NCBI GenBank assembly: GCA_002477475.1
Contig: DLPX01000050.1
Location: 94,896 to 108,142, forward strand
DNA length: 13,247 bases
Direction: 5' to 3'
Source of the DNA: Proteobacteria bacterium UBA7447
Lineage (GTDB): Bacteria; Pseudomonadota; Gammaproteobacteria; Arenicellales; UBA868
The number at the start of each line of letters is the position of its first letter. Positions within the stretch are counted from its first letter, which is position 1. The position numbers were made by a program, and so were the translations under genes. Under the pieces are notes generated by a model. The model had not been told where the DNA came from. It did not search any database and saw only the letters and a program-made list of their open reading frames with translations. Of the stretch, positions 1 through 7,995 are shown piece after piece.

Positions 1-4
1 GGTC

Positions 5-1081
5 ATGGATGAAAGAAGTACTGCCTGGCTAAGCGTCGGGAGAGCCGCCGTTCCTGATTCGATCAAACAAGCGGTTCTTTCTGTTTTTCCTGATCCGATT
101 GATGCCCTGAGGGCAGACGTATCGGCTATGGGTTCCAGTAGCCAGTCGATGACCCCGAAACAGACTCTGGCCAGCTTTGTCAGGCACGATGAACTGCGAC
201 GGGATATCGAATGGCTTTCGGCACCCGGCCGTTCAGTGCTCGGCGTTTCTGATCCACGCTTTTCACGATTATTGCGGGAGATTCCCAACCCACCGACGGT
301 CATCTATTGCGAGGGCGAACTTGACCTCTTGGGCCAGCCTGCCATCGCGGTGGTAGGAAGTCGTAATCCCACACCGGTCGGCTGTGAGAGTACGATGCGC
401 TTCGCAGGCACAATGGGTGACCATCAGGTCACTGTGGTCAGTGGCTTGGCGCTGGGCATCGACAGTGTTGCTCACCGGGGTGCGCTGCATACCGCTGGCT
501 CCACCATCGCAGTTTGCGCCACAGGACTTGATACGGTTTATCCACGGTGCCACCGCAACTTGGCCCACGAGATTAAAGAATCGGGTCTGATACTTTCGGA
601 ATTCCCGCCGGGTACCGGTGTTCGTCGGCATCACTTTCCGCAGAGAAACCGGCTTATCAGCGGCCTGAGTCTTGGGACCCTGATTGTCGAGGCAGGGCTA
701 GGCAGCGGCAGTTTGATCACTGCAGGATTCGCGGCGGACCAGGGTCGAGAGGTTTTTGCACTGCCGGGTTCGGTCAATTCTCCGTTGTCACGCGGTCCAC
801 ACCAACTGATTCGAGATGGCGCTTGTCTGGTTGAGACGCCGAGCCAGATTCTGGAGGCGCTTTCCCTTGCAAAAGTCGGACAAATAGGCGACGACGATCA
901 GGCCGAAAAGCTGGCCAGGGATGGCGGTATTCTGGGTTTTGTCGACTTTGCGCCCACACCAATCAATGAGATTGCACAGCGCTCTGGTTTGACGATTGCG
1001 AAAATTTCGGCCATGCTGATAAGGGTGGAACTGCAAGGGCTGGTGAAAACCTGCGCCGGTGGCTACATCCGCTTACGGTGA
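5..1081 (+). CDS. dprA: DNA processing protein DprA (Smf)
   Basis: DprA binds incoming single-stranded DNA in the cytoplasm during natural transformation and loads RecA on it. Many non-competent bacteria also keep the gene. The 358-residue product has the family layout: a short N-terminal SAM/HhH-like part (about 1-60, rather divergent), a Rossmann-like core (about 65-285) and a C-terminal winged helix (about 315-357). Core motifs seen are AVVGSR (115-120), SGLALGID (146-153), FPQRNRLISGLS (211-222), IVEAGLGSGSLITA (227-240) and ALPG (252-255). Length is normal for the family, so the ATG at 5 is probably the true start, but only four bases precede it, so its ribosome site and any upstream in-frame start cannot be judged. 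An intrinsic terminator follows 25 bp after the stop. The next gene is topA; the small gene smg, often between the two in other proteobacteria, is absent. Confidence 0.95.
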   Translation: MDERSTAWLSVGRAAVPDSIKQAVLSVFPDPIDALRADVSAMGSSSQSMTPKQTLASFVRHDELRRDIEWLSAPGRSVLGVSDPRFSRLLREIPNPPTVIYCEGELDLLGQPAIAVVGSRNPTPVGCESTMRFAGTMGDHQVTVVSGLALGIDSVAHRGALHTAGSTIAVCATGLDTVYPRCHRNLAHEIKESGLILSEFPPGTGVRRHHFPQRNRLISGLSLGTLIVEAGLGSGSLITAGFAADQGREVFALPGSVNSPLSRGPHQLIRDGACLVETPSQILEALSLAKVGQIGDDDQAEKLARDGGILGFVDFAPTPINEIAQRSGLTIAKISAMLIRVELQGLVKTCAGGYIRLR

Positions 1082-1106
1082 ACCCAAAGCAGAGTGAGCT
1101 GACTTT

Positions 1107-1130
1107 ACTGCTCGGGCAAAGCAGTTTTTT
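1107..1130 (+). terminator. Rho-independent terminator after dprA
   Basis: A perfect 6-bp stem, ACTGCT (1107-1112) with AGCAGT (1120-1125), closes a 7-nt loop. A run of six T (1125-1130) follows. It sits between the dprA stop (1081) and the topA start (1151) and points in their direction of transcription, so it should separate the two transcripts. The stem is short and only half GC, so some readthrough into topA is plausible. I see no convincing promoter in the 20 bp between the T run and topA. Confidence 0.75.
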
Positions 1131-1150
1131 GTGAAGATTAGTGGAGCGTT

Positions 1151-3898
1151 ATGGGTAAATCGTTGGTTATCGTTGAGTCTCCGGCCAAGGCCAAGACCAT
1201 TAACCAATACCTTGGGAAGGAGTATGTGGTCCGATCGAGCGTTGGCCACGTCCGTGACTTGCCCGTGAGTGGATCAAAAAAGAAGGTAGATCCCAAGAAG
1301 CGTGCTGAGCAAGCGGCCAAGACTCGTAAAATGTCGCCTGCCCAGAAGGCGCGGTATCGAAAGGAGAAAGCCCGCAGAGATCTGGTCGTCAATATGGGCA
1401 TCAATCCTGATAAGGGGTGGGAGGCGAATTACCAGGTATTGCCCGACAAGGTCAAGGTCGTCAACGAACTTCAGAAGCTGGCGGCTGAAAGTGATGCCAT
1501 CTATCTCGCCACTGACCTTGATCGCGAGGGAGAAGCCATCGCCTGGCATCTCAAAGAGGTGATCGGCTCGGACTCCCAGCAATATCATCGGGTCGTCTTC
1601 AACGAGATCACCAAGAAAGCGGTTCAGGAAGCATTTGCACGTCCAGGCAAACTGGATGAGGATAGGGTCCAGGCCCAACAGGCTCGTCGTTTTCTGGATC
1701 GGGTTGTGGGCTTCATGTTGTCACCGTTGTTATGGGCGAAGATTGCCCGGGGTCTGTCTGCCGGACGGGTCCAGTCGGTGGCGGTCAGTCTGCTGGTGGA
1801 GCGCGAGCGTGAGATTCGCGCGTTTGTGCCGGAAGAATATTGGGAAATCTTTGCCGACACTCACGGCCCGCAGGGAAGTTTGCGTCTTGAGGTGGTCAAA
1901 CAGGCGGGTGAAACGTTTCGTCCGGTCAATGAGGGGGAAGCCCAGGCTGCGGTTGCCCTATTACAGGCCAATGCCTACCAGGTCAGTGACCGCAGTGACA
2001 AAAAGACTCAGTCTCGACCGAATCCGCCTCTCATTACATCGACACTGCAGCAGGCTGCGAGCACGCGTCTGGGCTTTTCGGTCAAAAAGACAATGACGTT
2101 GGCCCAGCGCCTCTACGAAGCCGGTTTCATTACCTACATGCGTACGGACTCAACCCACCTGAGTGCGGATGCCGTATCGGCAGCAAGGAATCTTATTGCG
2201 AAGGCATACGGTGATGAGTACTTGCCGGCTTCGCCGAACGTTTATGCGAGCAAGGCAGATGCTCAGGAAGCCCATGAGGCCATTCGGCCAACGGACCCGA
2301 ATCGAGCAGGTCAGCAGTTGTCATTGGAGCGTGATCAGGAACGACTGTACGACCTTATTCGGAATTTTTTCCTCGCCTCCCAAATGACCAATGCACGATT
2401 CTTGAGCTCCACGATCACGGTTCGCTGCGGTGAGTTCGAGTTGCGAGCGCGGGGGCGAATTCTTCAGTTTGACGGTTACACCCGTGTACTGCCTCCTGCG
2501 GGCAAGCAGGAAGACAAAGTGCTGCCCGATATCCCCACGGGACAGGGGCTGACCCTGGATGGTCTCGATCCCATCCAGAATTTTACGAAACCGGTCGGCA
2601 GATTCACCGAAGCCAGTCTGGTCAAGGAGTTGGAAAAGCGGGGTATCGGACGACCTTCGACCTATGCCTCCATCATTTCGACCATCCAGGACCGCGGATA
2701 CGCCAAGCTCGTCAATCGACGCTTTTTTGCCCAAAAGGTGGGCGAAATCGTGATAGACCGGTTACGGGAAAACTTTGAGGATCTGATGGACTATGGCTTT
2801 ACTGCCGACATGGAGGAGAAGCTCGATGAAATTGCGCAAGGCCACAAGAATTGGAAGGATGTGCTGGATGATTTTTATTCCGATTTTTGTGTTCAGCTGG
2901 AAGCAGCAAAGGGGGAGGGTGAGGGCAAGTCGGCGGTAGGCGGCATGCGAGCCAACATCCCGACCGATACTGATGTGGCCTGCCCCACCTGCGGCCGTCA
3001 GATGCAGGTCCGTACCGGGGCAACAGGAGTGTTTCTTGGATGCTCCGGTTACGGCTTAAGCCCAAAACAACGATGCACGCAGACCCTTAATCTGATTCCG
3101 GGCGACGAGACTGAAGATGCTGCTGCTGATGACGACGACGAAGCGCGGCGGCTGGTCGACGTTCGTCGCTGCGGCATCTGTCAAAGCGCGATGGAGCCCT
3201 ACCTGATTGATGAGACGCGCAAGCTGCATATCTGCGGCAACAACCCGGATTGTGCCGGTTTTGAAATCGAAACCGGCGAGTTCAAGTTAAAGGGGTATGA
3301 CGGGCCAACGTTGGAGTGCGACAAGTGCGGGGCAGAGATGCAGTTGAAGACCGGGCGGTTCGGCAAATACTTTGGCTGTACGGCTGAGGGGTGCAAGAAC
3401 ACGCGCAAACTGCTGCGAAATGGCGAGCCCGCGCCGCCTAAGGCGGACCCTATTCCCATGCCGGATCTGCGCTGCGAGAAAGTGGACGATTTCTACCTGC
3501 TGCGGGACGGCGCGTCCGGAATTTTTCTCGCTGCGAGCCAGTTCCCGCGCAACCGGGAGACACGAGCGCCTCTCGTCAGGGAGGTAGCCAGTGTGGCGGA
3601 TCAACTGGACCCCAAGCATCGTTACCTGGCTGATGCGCCTTTGGAAGACCCGCAAGGCAATCCTGCGCAAATCCGTTACAGCCGTAAAACCCGCGAGCAA
3701 TATGTCATGACCGAGTTGGATGGCAAGGCAACGGGGTGGAAGGCTTTCTTTCGTGGTGGTCGGTGGGAGGCGCCAGAAACAGCGCTTTCGGTACGAAAAA
3801 CTATTCGCAAGAAAACCAAGGCTGCGAAGAAGAAAACCAAGACCGCGAAAAAAACCGCGAAAAAGAAAACCGCTGGCACTTCCGCAATCCAGCCTTAA
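1151..3898 (+). CDS. topA: DNA topoisomerase I (type IA)
   Basis: TopA relaxes negatively supercoiled DNA by cutting and passing one strand. The 915-residue protein has an N-terminal Toprim domain (about 3-145) with the acidic metal motif DLDREGE (122-128). The type IA cleavage core has the catalytic tyrosine in GFITYMRTDST (Tyr329, by homology with Tyr319 of E. coli). Three zinc ribbons follow: C611/C614/C631/C642, C674/C677/C695/C701 and C723/C726/C743/C748. A cysteine-poor ribbon-like domain (about 770-875) and a strongly basic tail (about 883-907, mostly K, A and T) complete it. The tail is encoded by A-rich quasi-repeats and resembles histone-H1-like tails. It makes the protein longer than the 865 residues of E. 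coli TopA. A GGAG sequence (1143-1146) precedes the ATG by 4 nt. It follows the dprA terminator and converges with mrcA, the two stops being 15 bp apart. Confidence 0.98.
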   Translation: MGKSLVIVESPAKAKTINQYLGKEYVVRSSVGHVRDLPVSGSKKKVDPKKRAEQAAKTRKMSPAQKARYRKEKARRDLVVNMGINPDKGWEANYQVLPDKVKVVNELQKLAAESDAIYLATDLDREGEAIAWHLKEVIGSDSQQYHRVVFNEITKKAVQEAFARPGKLDEDRVQAQQARRFLDRVVGFMLSPLLWAKIARGLSAGRVQSVAVSLLVEREREIRAFVPEEYWEIFADTHGPQGSLRLEVVKQAGETFRPVNEGEAQAAVALLQANAYQVSDRSDKKTQSRPNPPLITSTLQQAASTRLGFSVKKTMTLAQRLYEAGFITYMRTDSTHLSADAVSAARNLIAKAYGDEYLPASPNVYASKADAQEAHEAIRPTDPNRAGQQLSLERDQERLYDLIRNFFLASQMTNARFLSSTITVRCGEFELRARGRILQFDGYTRVLPPAGKQEDKVLPDIPTGQGLTLDGLDPIQNFTKPVGRFTEASLVKELEKRGIGRPSTYASIISTIQDRGYAKLVNRRFFAQKVGEIVIDRLRENFEDLMDYGFTADMEEKLDEIAQGHKNWKDVLDDFYSDFCVQLEAAKGEGEGKSAVGGMRANIPTDTDVACPTCGRQMQVRTGATGVFLGCSGYGLSPKQRCTQTLNLIPGDETEDAAADDDDEARRLVDVRRCGICQSAMEPYLIDETRKLHICGNNPDCAGFEIETGEFKLKGYDGPTLECDKCGAEMQLKTGRFGKYFGCTAEGCKNTRKLLRNGEPAPPKADPIPMPDLRCEKVDDFYLLRDGASGIFLAASQFPRNRETRAPLVREVASVADQLDPKHRYLADAPLEDPQGNPAQIRYSRKTREQYVMTELDGKATGWKAFFRGGRWEAPETALSVRKTIRKKTKAAKKKTKTAKKTAKKKTAGTSAIQP
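3860..3893 (-). terminator. possible mrcA terminator inside the 3' end of topA
   Basis: Read on the minus strand just past the mrcA stop, GCTGG (3893-3889) can pair with CCAGC (3876-3872) around a 12-nt loop. This is followed by GG and the T-rich tract TTTTCTTTTT (3869-3860). The T tract is the complement of the lysine codons of the TopA tail. The stem has only five pairs and the loop is large, so this is a moderate candidate. If real, the mrcA mRNA ends as antisense to the topA 3' end. No other hairpin is visible in the 15-bp gap between the genes. Confidence 0.35.
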
Positions 3899-3913
3899 GC
3901 CGTTAATCCCCTC

Positions 3914-6241
3914 CTAAAATAGACCTTCTACGGGGTCCTCTGCAGATTGTGCATGCGGGGTCGTCGGCTGGGTGCCAGCAACAAAAAATTCAAGGTAACT
4001 GTCGGGGTCTTCTTCGTTAGTGGGTAACCCAGTCTGGCGGTTCACGCGCAAACGGATGATGTTCTCCGGAACGCGCGTCCTGTGATGTGCTTTGCCCGAC
4101 AGGGCCGCTTCCATGAAATCTATCCAGATGGGCAGGGCGGCCCGCGCGCCCGACTCTCCCTGACCGAGATCCTGTGGGCGATCAAAACCGACCCAGACAG
4201 TCGCAACGATATCGGTGCTGTATCCTGTGAACCAGGCGTCGAAATAGTTGTTGGTCGTCCCGGTTTTGCCGGCCGCGTCATCCCGGTTCAGTCTTTGGGC
4301 TGCCTGACCGGTACCGGAACGAATGACTTCACGCATCATGCTGTCGAGAAGAAAAGCGTTTTCGGAGGAGACGACCTGCTGGGAGAAACGCCGGTCGGGC
4401 GAGCGTTCCGAATTATCGGATAACTCGGTCACCGATGCACCGCAGCCAGAACAGGACATCTGCCGGTTGGCGTATTCAACAATTTGTCCTGACGGATCTT
4501 CAACCCGTGCGATGAAAAAGGGCTCGACAAGATAACCACCGTTGGCAAAGACACTATAGGCCCTGGCCACTTCCATTGGCGTCACCGTGGCCGAACCCAG
4601 TGCGAGTGATAGACCGTTAGGCAACCGGCTGCGGTCAAAGCCGAACTTCTCGAGGTGGTCGCGTACCGCATCGACACCGAGTGCGCGGACCAATCGAACC
4701 GAGACCAGATTGAGCGATGTGCTGAGGGCTTTTCGCAGTCTCGTCGGTCCGAAAACCTTCTTGCTGTAATTTTGCGGTCGCCAGTCACCGCCCACGTTAT
4801 CCTCAATAACGACTGGCGCTCCACTGACCACGGTAGCAGGAGTAAATCCTTTTTCGAGTGCAGCAGAGTAGATGAAAGGTTTGATGTTGGAGCCGGGTTG
4901 GCGGAGCGCCTGCGTTGCCCGGTTGAACTTGCTCTTTGCGAAATCAAAGCCTCCGATCAGTGCCATTATCGAACCGTCGGAAGGGTTAAGCGAGATCAGC
5001 GCGCCTTGCACTTTAGGAACCTGAGCCAGCCGAAGCGTATCGCGCACACTGCGTGAGAGATAGACAACGTCTCCCGGATGCAGAATCTGCGATGGGCTGC
5101 GAAAGGTCCACCGCCATCCTTCGTAACCGATGGAAGTGAATTCTTGTTCGGCGGTCAGTACTTCGAGAGCATCTCCGCCTGGGCGCAAAACCATGGCCGG
5201 GATTAAGCCGGCGACAGCACGGTATTGTGAAAGCGCTTCAACGCGCCCGGCAGGGGTTGTGATCTTCACTGGATCAATATACCCAGCGGGGCCTTGATAG
5301 CCGTGTCTCTCGCTGTACCCGAGCAGTCCCTGGATCAAGGCTTGCGTTGCCGTTTTCTGATAACGACTGTCGATGGTGGTGTAGACACGAAAGCCGGATT
5401 CATATGCTAAGGGACCGTAACGAGAGAACATATGCTCGCGCACCATCTCACTGACATAAGGCGCGTTAATTTCGATTTCCTGGCGATGACGGGCAGCGGT
5501 CAGCGGGGCTGTTGAGGCCTTTTCGAATGCGGCGTCGTCGATCAGGCTCAGTCCTTGCATGCGGCGCAGCACATAGTTGCGCCGCTCAAGCGCCCGGACC
5601 GGATTGCTCACTGGATTGATGCTTGACGGCGCCTTCGGCAGGCCCGCCAACATTGCAAGTTGAGCGAGGGTGAGCTCGGCCAGCGGCTTGTTGTAGTAGA
5701 AAGCGGCTGCTGCCTGAAAGCCGAACGATCGATGTCCGAGAAAGATTTTATTCACGTACAGCTCAAGGATCTCGTTCTTGCTGAGTTCGCGCTCCAGTTT
5801 GAACGCGAGCAACGCCTCCTTGATCTTTCGGGTGTAGGTCTTTTCCCGGGACAGAAAATAGTTCCGCGCGACCTGCATGGTGATCGTGCTTGCCCCCTGA
5901 CGGGTCTGCCCGGACTTCAGGTTAGTGATAAGCGCCCGCAAGACACCGAGCGGATCAACTCCGTGATGGCTGAAAAATCGGTCGTCTTCGGTAGCCAGGA
6001 CGGCGTTGATCAGGTCCCGGGGAGTGTCTTCGATCTGTACAGTAATTCTTCTCTCGTCTCCGAATTCGCCCATGAGCCTGCCGTCGACGCTATATACCCG
6101 AAGCGGTTCCTTCAGCCGGATGTCCTGTACGACACTCGTAGCGGGGAGATCTGACCAGATCACGGCGGTCACCATGATGAGGGCAATGGCGGCCGCGCTA
6201 GCAGCAAGTGCAGATAGCCAGAAAAGGGCTCGGATCAACAT
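3914..6241 (-). CDS. mrcA: penicillin-binding protein 1A, bifunctional transglycosylase/transpeptidase
   Basis: A class A PBP (mrcA, also called ponA) that polymerises lipid II and cross-links peptidoglycan on the periplasmic face of the inner membrane. Numbered from the ATG at 6241 the protein has 775 residues. It has one N-terminal membrane anchor (about 5-30), a GT51 transglycosylase domain with EDDRFF (85-90, catalytic Glu85), GASTITMQ (116-123), KIKEALLAFKLE (second Glu142) and ELYVNKIFLG. A PBP1A-type OB-like insert follows, then a transpeptidase domain with SNIK (Ser451-Lys454), SLN (509-511) and KTGTT (659-663). All catalytic motifs are intact. The frame stays open to a TTG at 6301, but the extra 20 residues would precede the membrane anchor and carry no recognisable feature, so I prefer the ATG at 6241. 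Its Shine-Dalgarno is weak. A CxxC pair (597/600) lies in the transpeptidase half. It is divergent from pilM, as in pseudomonads. Confidence 0.96.
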   Translation of the reverse strand: MLIRALFWLSALAASAAAIALIMVTAVIWSDLPATSVVQDIRLKEPLRVYSVDGRLMGEFGDERRITVQIEDTPRDLINAVLATEDDRFFSHHGVDPLGVLRALITNLKSGQTRQGASTITMQVARNYFLSREKTYTRKIKEALLAFKLERELSKNEILELYVNKIFLGHRSFGFQAAAAFYYNKPLAELTLAQLAMLAGLPKAPSSINPVSNPVRALERRNYVLRRMQGLSLIDDAAFEKASTAPLTAARHRQEIEINAPYVSEMVREHMFSRYGPLAYESGFRVYTTIDSRYQKTATQALIQGLLGYSERHGYQGPAGYIDPVKITTPAGRVEALSQYRAVAGLIPAMVLRPGGDALEVLTAEQEFTSIGYEGWRWTFRSPSQILHPGDVVYLSRSVRDTLRLAQVPKVQGALISLNPSDGSIMALIGGFDFAKSKFNRATQALRQPGSNIKPFIYSAALEKGFTPATVVSGAPVVIEDNVGGDWRPQNYSKKVFGPTRLRKALSTSLNLVSVRLVRALGVDAVRDHLEKFGFDRSRLPNGLSLALGSATVTPMEVARAYSVFANGGYLVEPFFIARVEDPSGQIVEYANRQMSCSGCGASVTELSDNSERSPDRRFSQQVVSSENAFLLDSMMREVIRSGTGQAAQRLNRDDAAGKTGTTNNYFDAWFTGYSTDIVATVWVGFDRPQDLGQGESGARAALPIWIDFMEAALSGKAHHRTRVPENIIRLRVNRQTGLPTNEEDPDSYLEFFVAGTQPTTPHAQSAEDPVEGLF

Positions 6242-6349
6242 AAAGCAGTGGGCAGGTGATTGCCGCGTTCCAAATGGTGCCGGACGGTAAAATTTTATCA
6301 AACTGGCGGGAATGACCCCCGCCGCGAAGGCTCAGGGTACACTTATCCT
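6242..6349. promoter_or_regulatory. divergent mrcA / pilM regulatory region
   Basis: These 108 bp must hold the start signals for mrcA (leftward) and pilM (rightward). A perfect 10-bp AT palindrome, TAAAATTTTA (6288-6297), offers a TAAAAT -10-like hexamer on both strands. No good -35 box stands at 17±1 bp on either side, so promoter calls are tentative. Beside it lies a perfect 6-bp inverted repeat, GGCGGG (6305-6310) with CCCGCC (6318-6323) and a 7-nt spacer, which could be an operator or a hairpin near the 5' end of a pilM mRNA. A second -10-like hexamer, TACACT (6338-6343), lies just before the pilM ATG. Confidence 0.45.
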
Positions 6350-7405
6350 ATGGGAATCTTTCGCAGATCGAAGCGTCTGGCACTTGGTATTGATATCGGC
6401 AGTGCCAGCGTCAAGGTGCTGGAACTGTCCACCGCGGGCAAAGGCTTTAAGGCAAGCCGCGCTGGCGTTGAGCCTTTGCCCAAAAATGCGATCGTCGAGC
6501 ACCGTATCAACGATTTGCGGCTGATCAGCGACGCGGTCCGTCGGGCTGTGCATCACTCGCGCAGTTCCCGCAAGAGGGTTGTGGTGTCGGTTCCGCAAAC
6601 TCATGTCATCACCAGAACCATCAATCTTCCTGCAGGCCTGGCCGGACGCGAGATCGAAGAACAGGTCATGATCGAGGCAGCCCAGCAGATCCCGCATTCT
6701 TTGGATGAGGTCAATCTGGACTTTGAGGTATCTGGCGGGGCGCGGGATGGAAGCGATGACCAAATCACCATAACCGCCTGCCGCAAGGAGATCGTTGAAG
6801 ATTATGCAGCGGTCATGGAGCTTGCGGGACTCAAAGCGATGATCGTTGACGTGGGATTGTCTGCGGTCGAGCGGGGATATGGTTTTGTGGCCCAGACGCT
6901 AGGGGATTCCCTGGAGGGGCGAGCGATTGCGCTTATGGACTTTGGTGATGTCACTACACGACTCGATCTTTTTGTTGACGGCCGCTCAATTTATGGTCGC
7001 GAACAGAATTTCGGCGGCCGCATTCTCACGGAAAACGTGCGTTCCCGTTATGGTATCGATTATCGCGAAGCCGAAGCGCTCAAGCGTGGTGGGGATCTGC
7101 CTCAGAATTATGAGCAGGATCTGTTGGAACCATTCCGTCAGGCTATGGCGCGGGAAGCCGCTCGCAGTGTTGAATTCTGCCTGTCAGCCCAATTAGGCAT
7201 GGATCGCGTAGATGCCTTAGTCATCAGCGGGGGTTGTGTCCAGATTGAGGGCATCGCCGCGCTGATCGAGTCCCATGTGGGTGTGCCAACGGTTCTGGCC
7301 GACCCGTTCGGTTCGGGAAGCGCTATCAAGGCGGATAAGCTGGTCGCGAGATATGGCCCAAGTATGATCAAGGCGGCCGGCCTCGCGGTTCGGGGAGCGC
7401 GATGA
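6350..7405 (+). CDS. pilM: type IV pilus assembly protein PilM (actin-like ATPase)
   Basis: PilM is the cytoplasmic actin-like component of the type IVa pilus alignment complex. It binds ATP and the N-terminal tail of PilN and links the PilNOP subcomplex to the pilus motors. The product is 351 residues, usual for the family. Seen in order are the phosphate-1 loop GIDIGSASVK (13-22), the phosphate-2 region LMDFGDVTTRLDLF (195-208, Asp197) and the adenosine motif ISGGCVQIEGI (292-302). The start at 6350 gives the typical MGIFRRSKRLALGIDIG N-terminus. An in-frame extension to 6260 adds 30 residues with no family match and runs through the regulatory region, so I reject it. No good Shine-Dalgarno is visible: AGGG lies about 12 nt upstream. 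It is the first gene of pilMNOPQ; its stop lies 4 nt before the pilN start. Confidence 0.96.
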   Translation: MGIFRRSKRLALGIDIGSASVKVLELSTAGKGFKASRAGVEPLPKNAIVEHRINDLRLISDAVRRAVHHSRSSRKRVVVSVPQTHVITRTINLPAGLAGREIEEQVMIEAAQQIPHSLDEVNLDFEVSGGARDGSDDQITITACRKEIVEDYAAVMELAGLKAMIVDVGLSAVERGYGFVAQTLGDSLEGRAIALMDFGDVTTRLDLFVDGRSIYGREQNFGGRILTENVRSRYGIDYREAEALKRGGDLPQNYEQDLLEPFRQAMAREAARSVEFCLSAQLGMDRVDALVISGGCVQIEGIAALIESHVGVPTVLADPFGSGSAIKADKLVARYGPSMIKAAGLAVRGAR

Positions 7406-7409
7406 TCCG

Positions 7410-7973
7410 ATGAGTACAGGAGTGAATCTGCTACCTTGGCGCGAAGAGCGTCGCCAACGTCAGCGCCGTCGTGCCACCATGGCCTCAACAGTGCTGGTGC
7501 TGATCGCGGTAGGTCTCCTGGGCGGTGTCTGGTGGTCACAGGATCGTGATCTCAAGTATCAGCAAAGCCGTAATCAATACTTGCTTGGCGCGATTGCCCA
7601 AGTGCAAGCCCAACTTGAGGAGATCAACGATATTGAGACGCGCAAGGAAGCCCTCCTGACGCGCATGGCGATTATTCGTCAATTGCAGTCCGAGCGGGTC
7701 TCTCTGGTGCGCGGCATGATGGAGCTGGCGACCACCATCCCCGAGGGTATTTTCTTTTTATCGCTCAAGCGCAGTCCTCAGGGAGTCAGTTTGACGGGTG
7801 TCGCTCAGTCCAGTTCGCGGATTTCGGCACTGATGGAGCAGTTAACCAACACGCCGTCATTCGATCAGCCTGAACTGAATGTGATCAATGTTGGTGATAC
7901 GCAGGAATTCGAGCTTTGGGTTTCGTCAGTGCGGTCAGAGACAGGCCAGCTCACACCAGGGGGCCAGCAATGA
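7410..7973 (+). CDS. pilN: type IV pilus inner-membrane protein PilN
   Basis: PilN anchors PilM to the inner membrane and pairs with PilO in the periplasm. The 187-residue protein begins with the conserved cytoplasmic PilM-binding motif VNLLPWREER (5-14), followed by a very basic stretch. One transmembrane helix (about 25-43), a coiled-coil-like region (about 47-95) and a small ferredoxin-like C-terminal domain (about 100-178) follow. Length agrees with known PilN proteins. GGGGAG (7392-7397) is a possible ribosome site 12 nt before the ATG, inside the end of pilM. The close spacing suggests translational coupling with pilM. Confidence 0.95.
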   Translation: MSTGVNLLPWREERRQRQRRRATMASTVLVLIAVGLLGGVWWSQDRDLKYQQSRNQYLLGAIAQVQAQLEEINDIETRKEALLTRMAIIRQLQSERVSLVRGMMELATTIPEGIFFLSLKRSPQGVSLTGVAQSSSRISALMEQLTNTPSFDQPELNVINVGDTQEFELWVSSVRSETGQLTPGGQQ

Positions 7974-7995
7974 TGAATTGCGGGACAAATCACCA

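Noticed and set aside
3804..3880. A-rich quasi-repeats at the topA 3' end considered as a separate repeat element
   Set aside because: They encode the lysine/alanine tail of TopA, so codon content explains the repetition.
4655..5056. 133-residue plus-strand open frame opposite mrcA
   Set aside because: Antisense shadow of the transpeptidase region, with no protein-like features such as a membrane segment or motif.
5660..6154. 164-residue plus-strand open frame opposite mrcA
   Set aside because: It lies wholly antisense to the conserved transglycosylase domain, has no recognisable domain and no clear ribosome site. It is best read as a shadow of mrcA.
6242..6301. PBP1A start at TTG 6301
   Set aside because: It adds 20 residues before the usual short cytoplasmic N-terminus and membrane anchor. 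ATG 6241 is more likely.
6260..6349. Longer PilM start at 6260
   Set aside because: It adds 30 residues without family match and would run through the divergent regulatory region.
7888..7995. Longer PilO start at ATG 7888
   Set aside because: It overlaps pilN by 86 nt and adds 36 polar residues unlike PilO N-termini. The ATG at 7996 fits the family.
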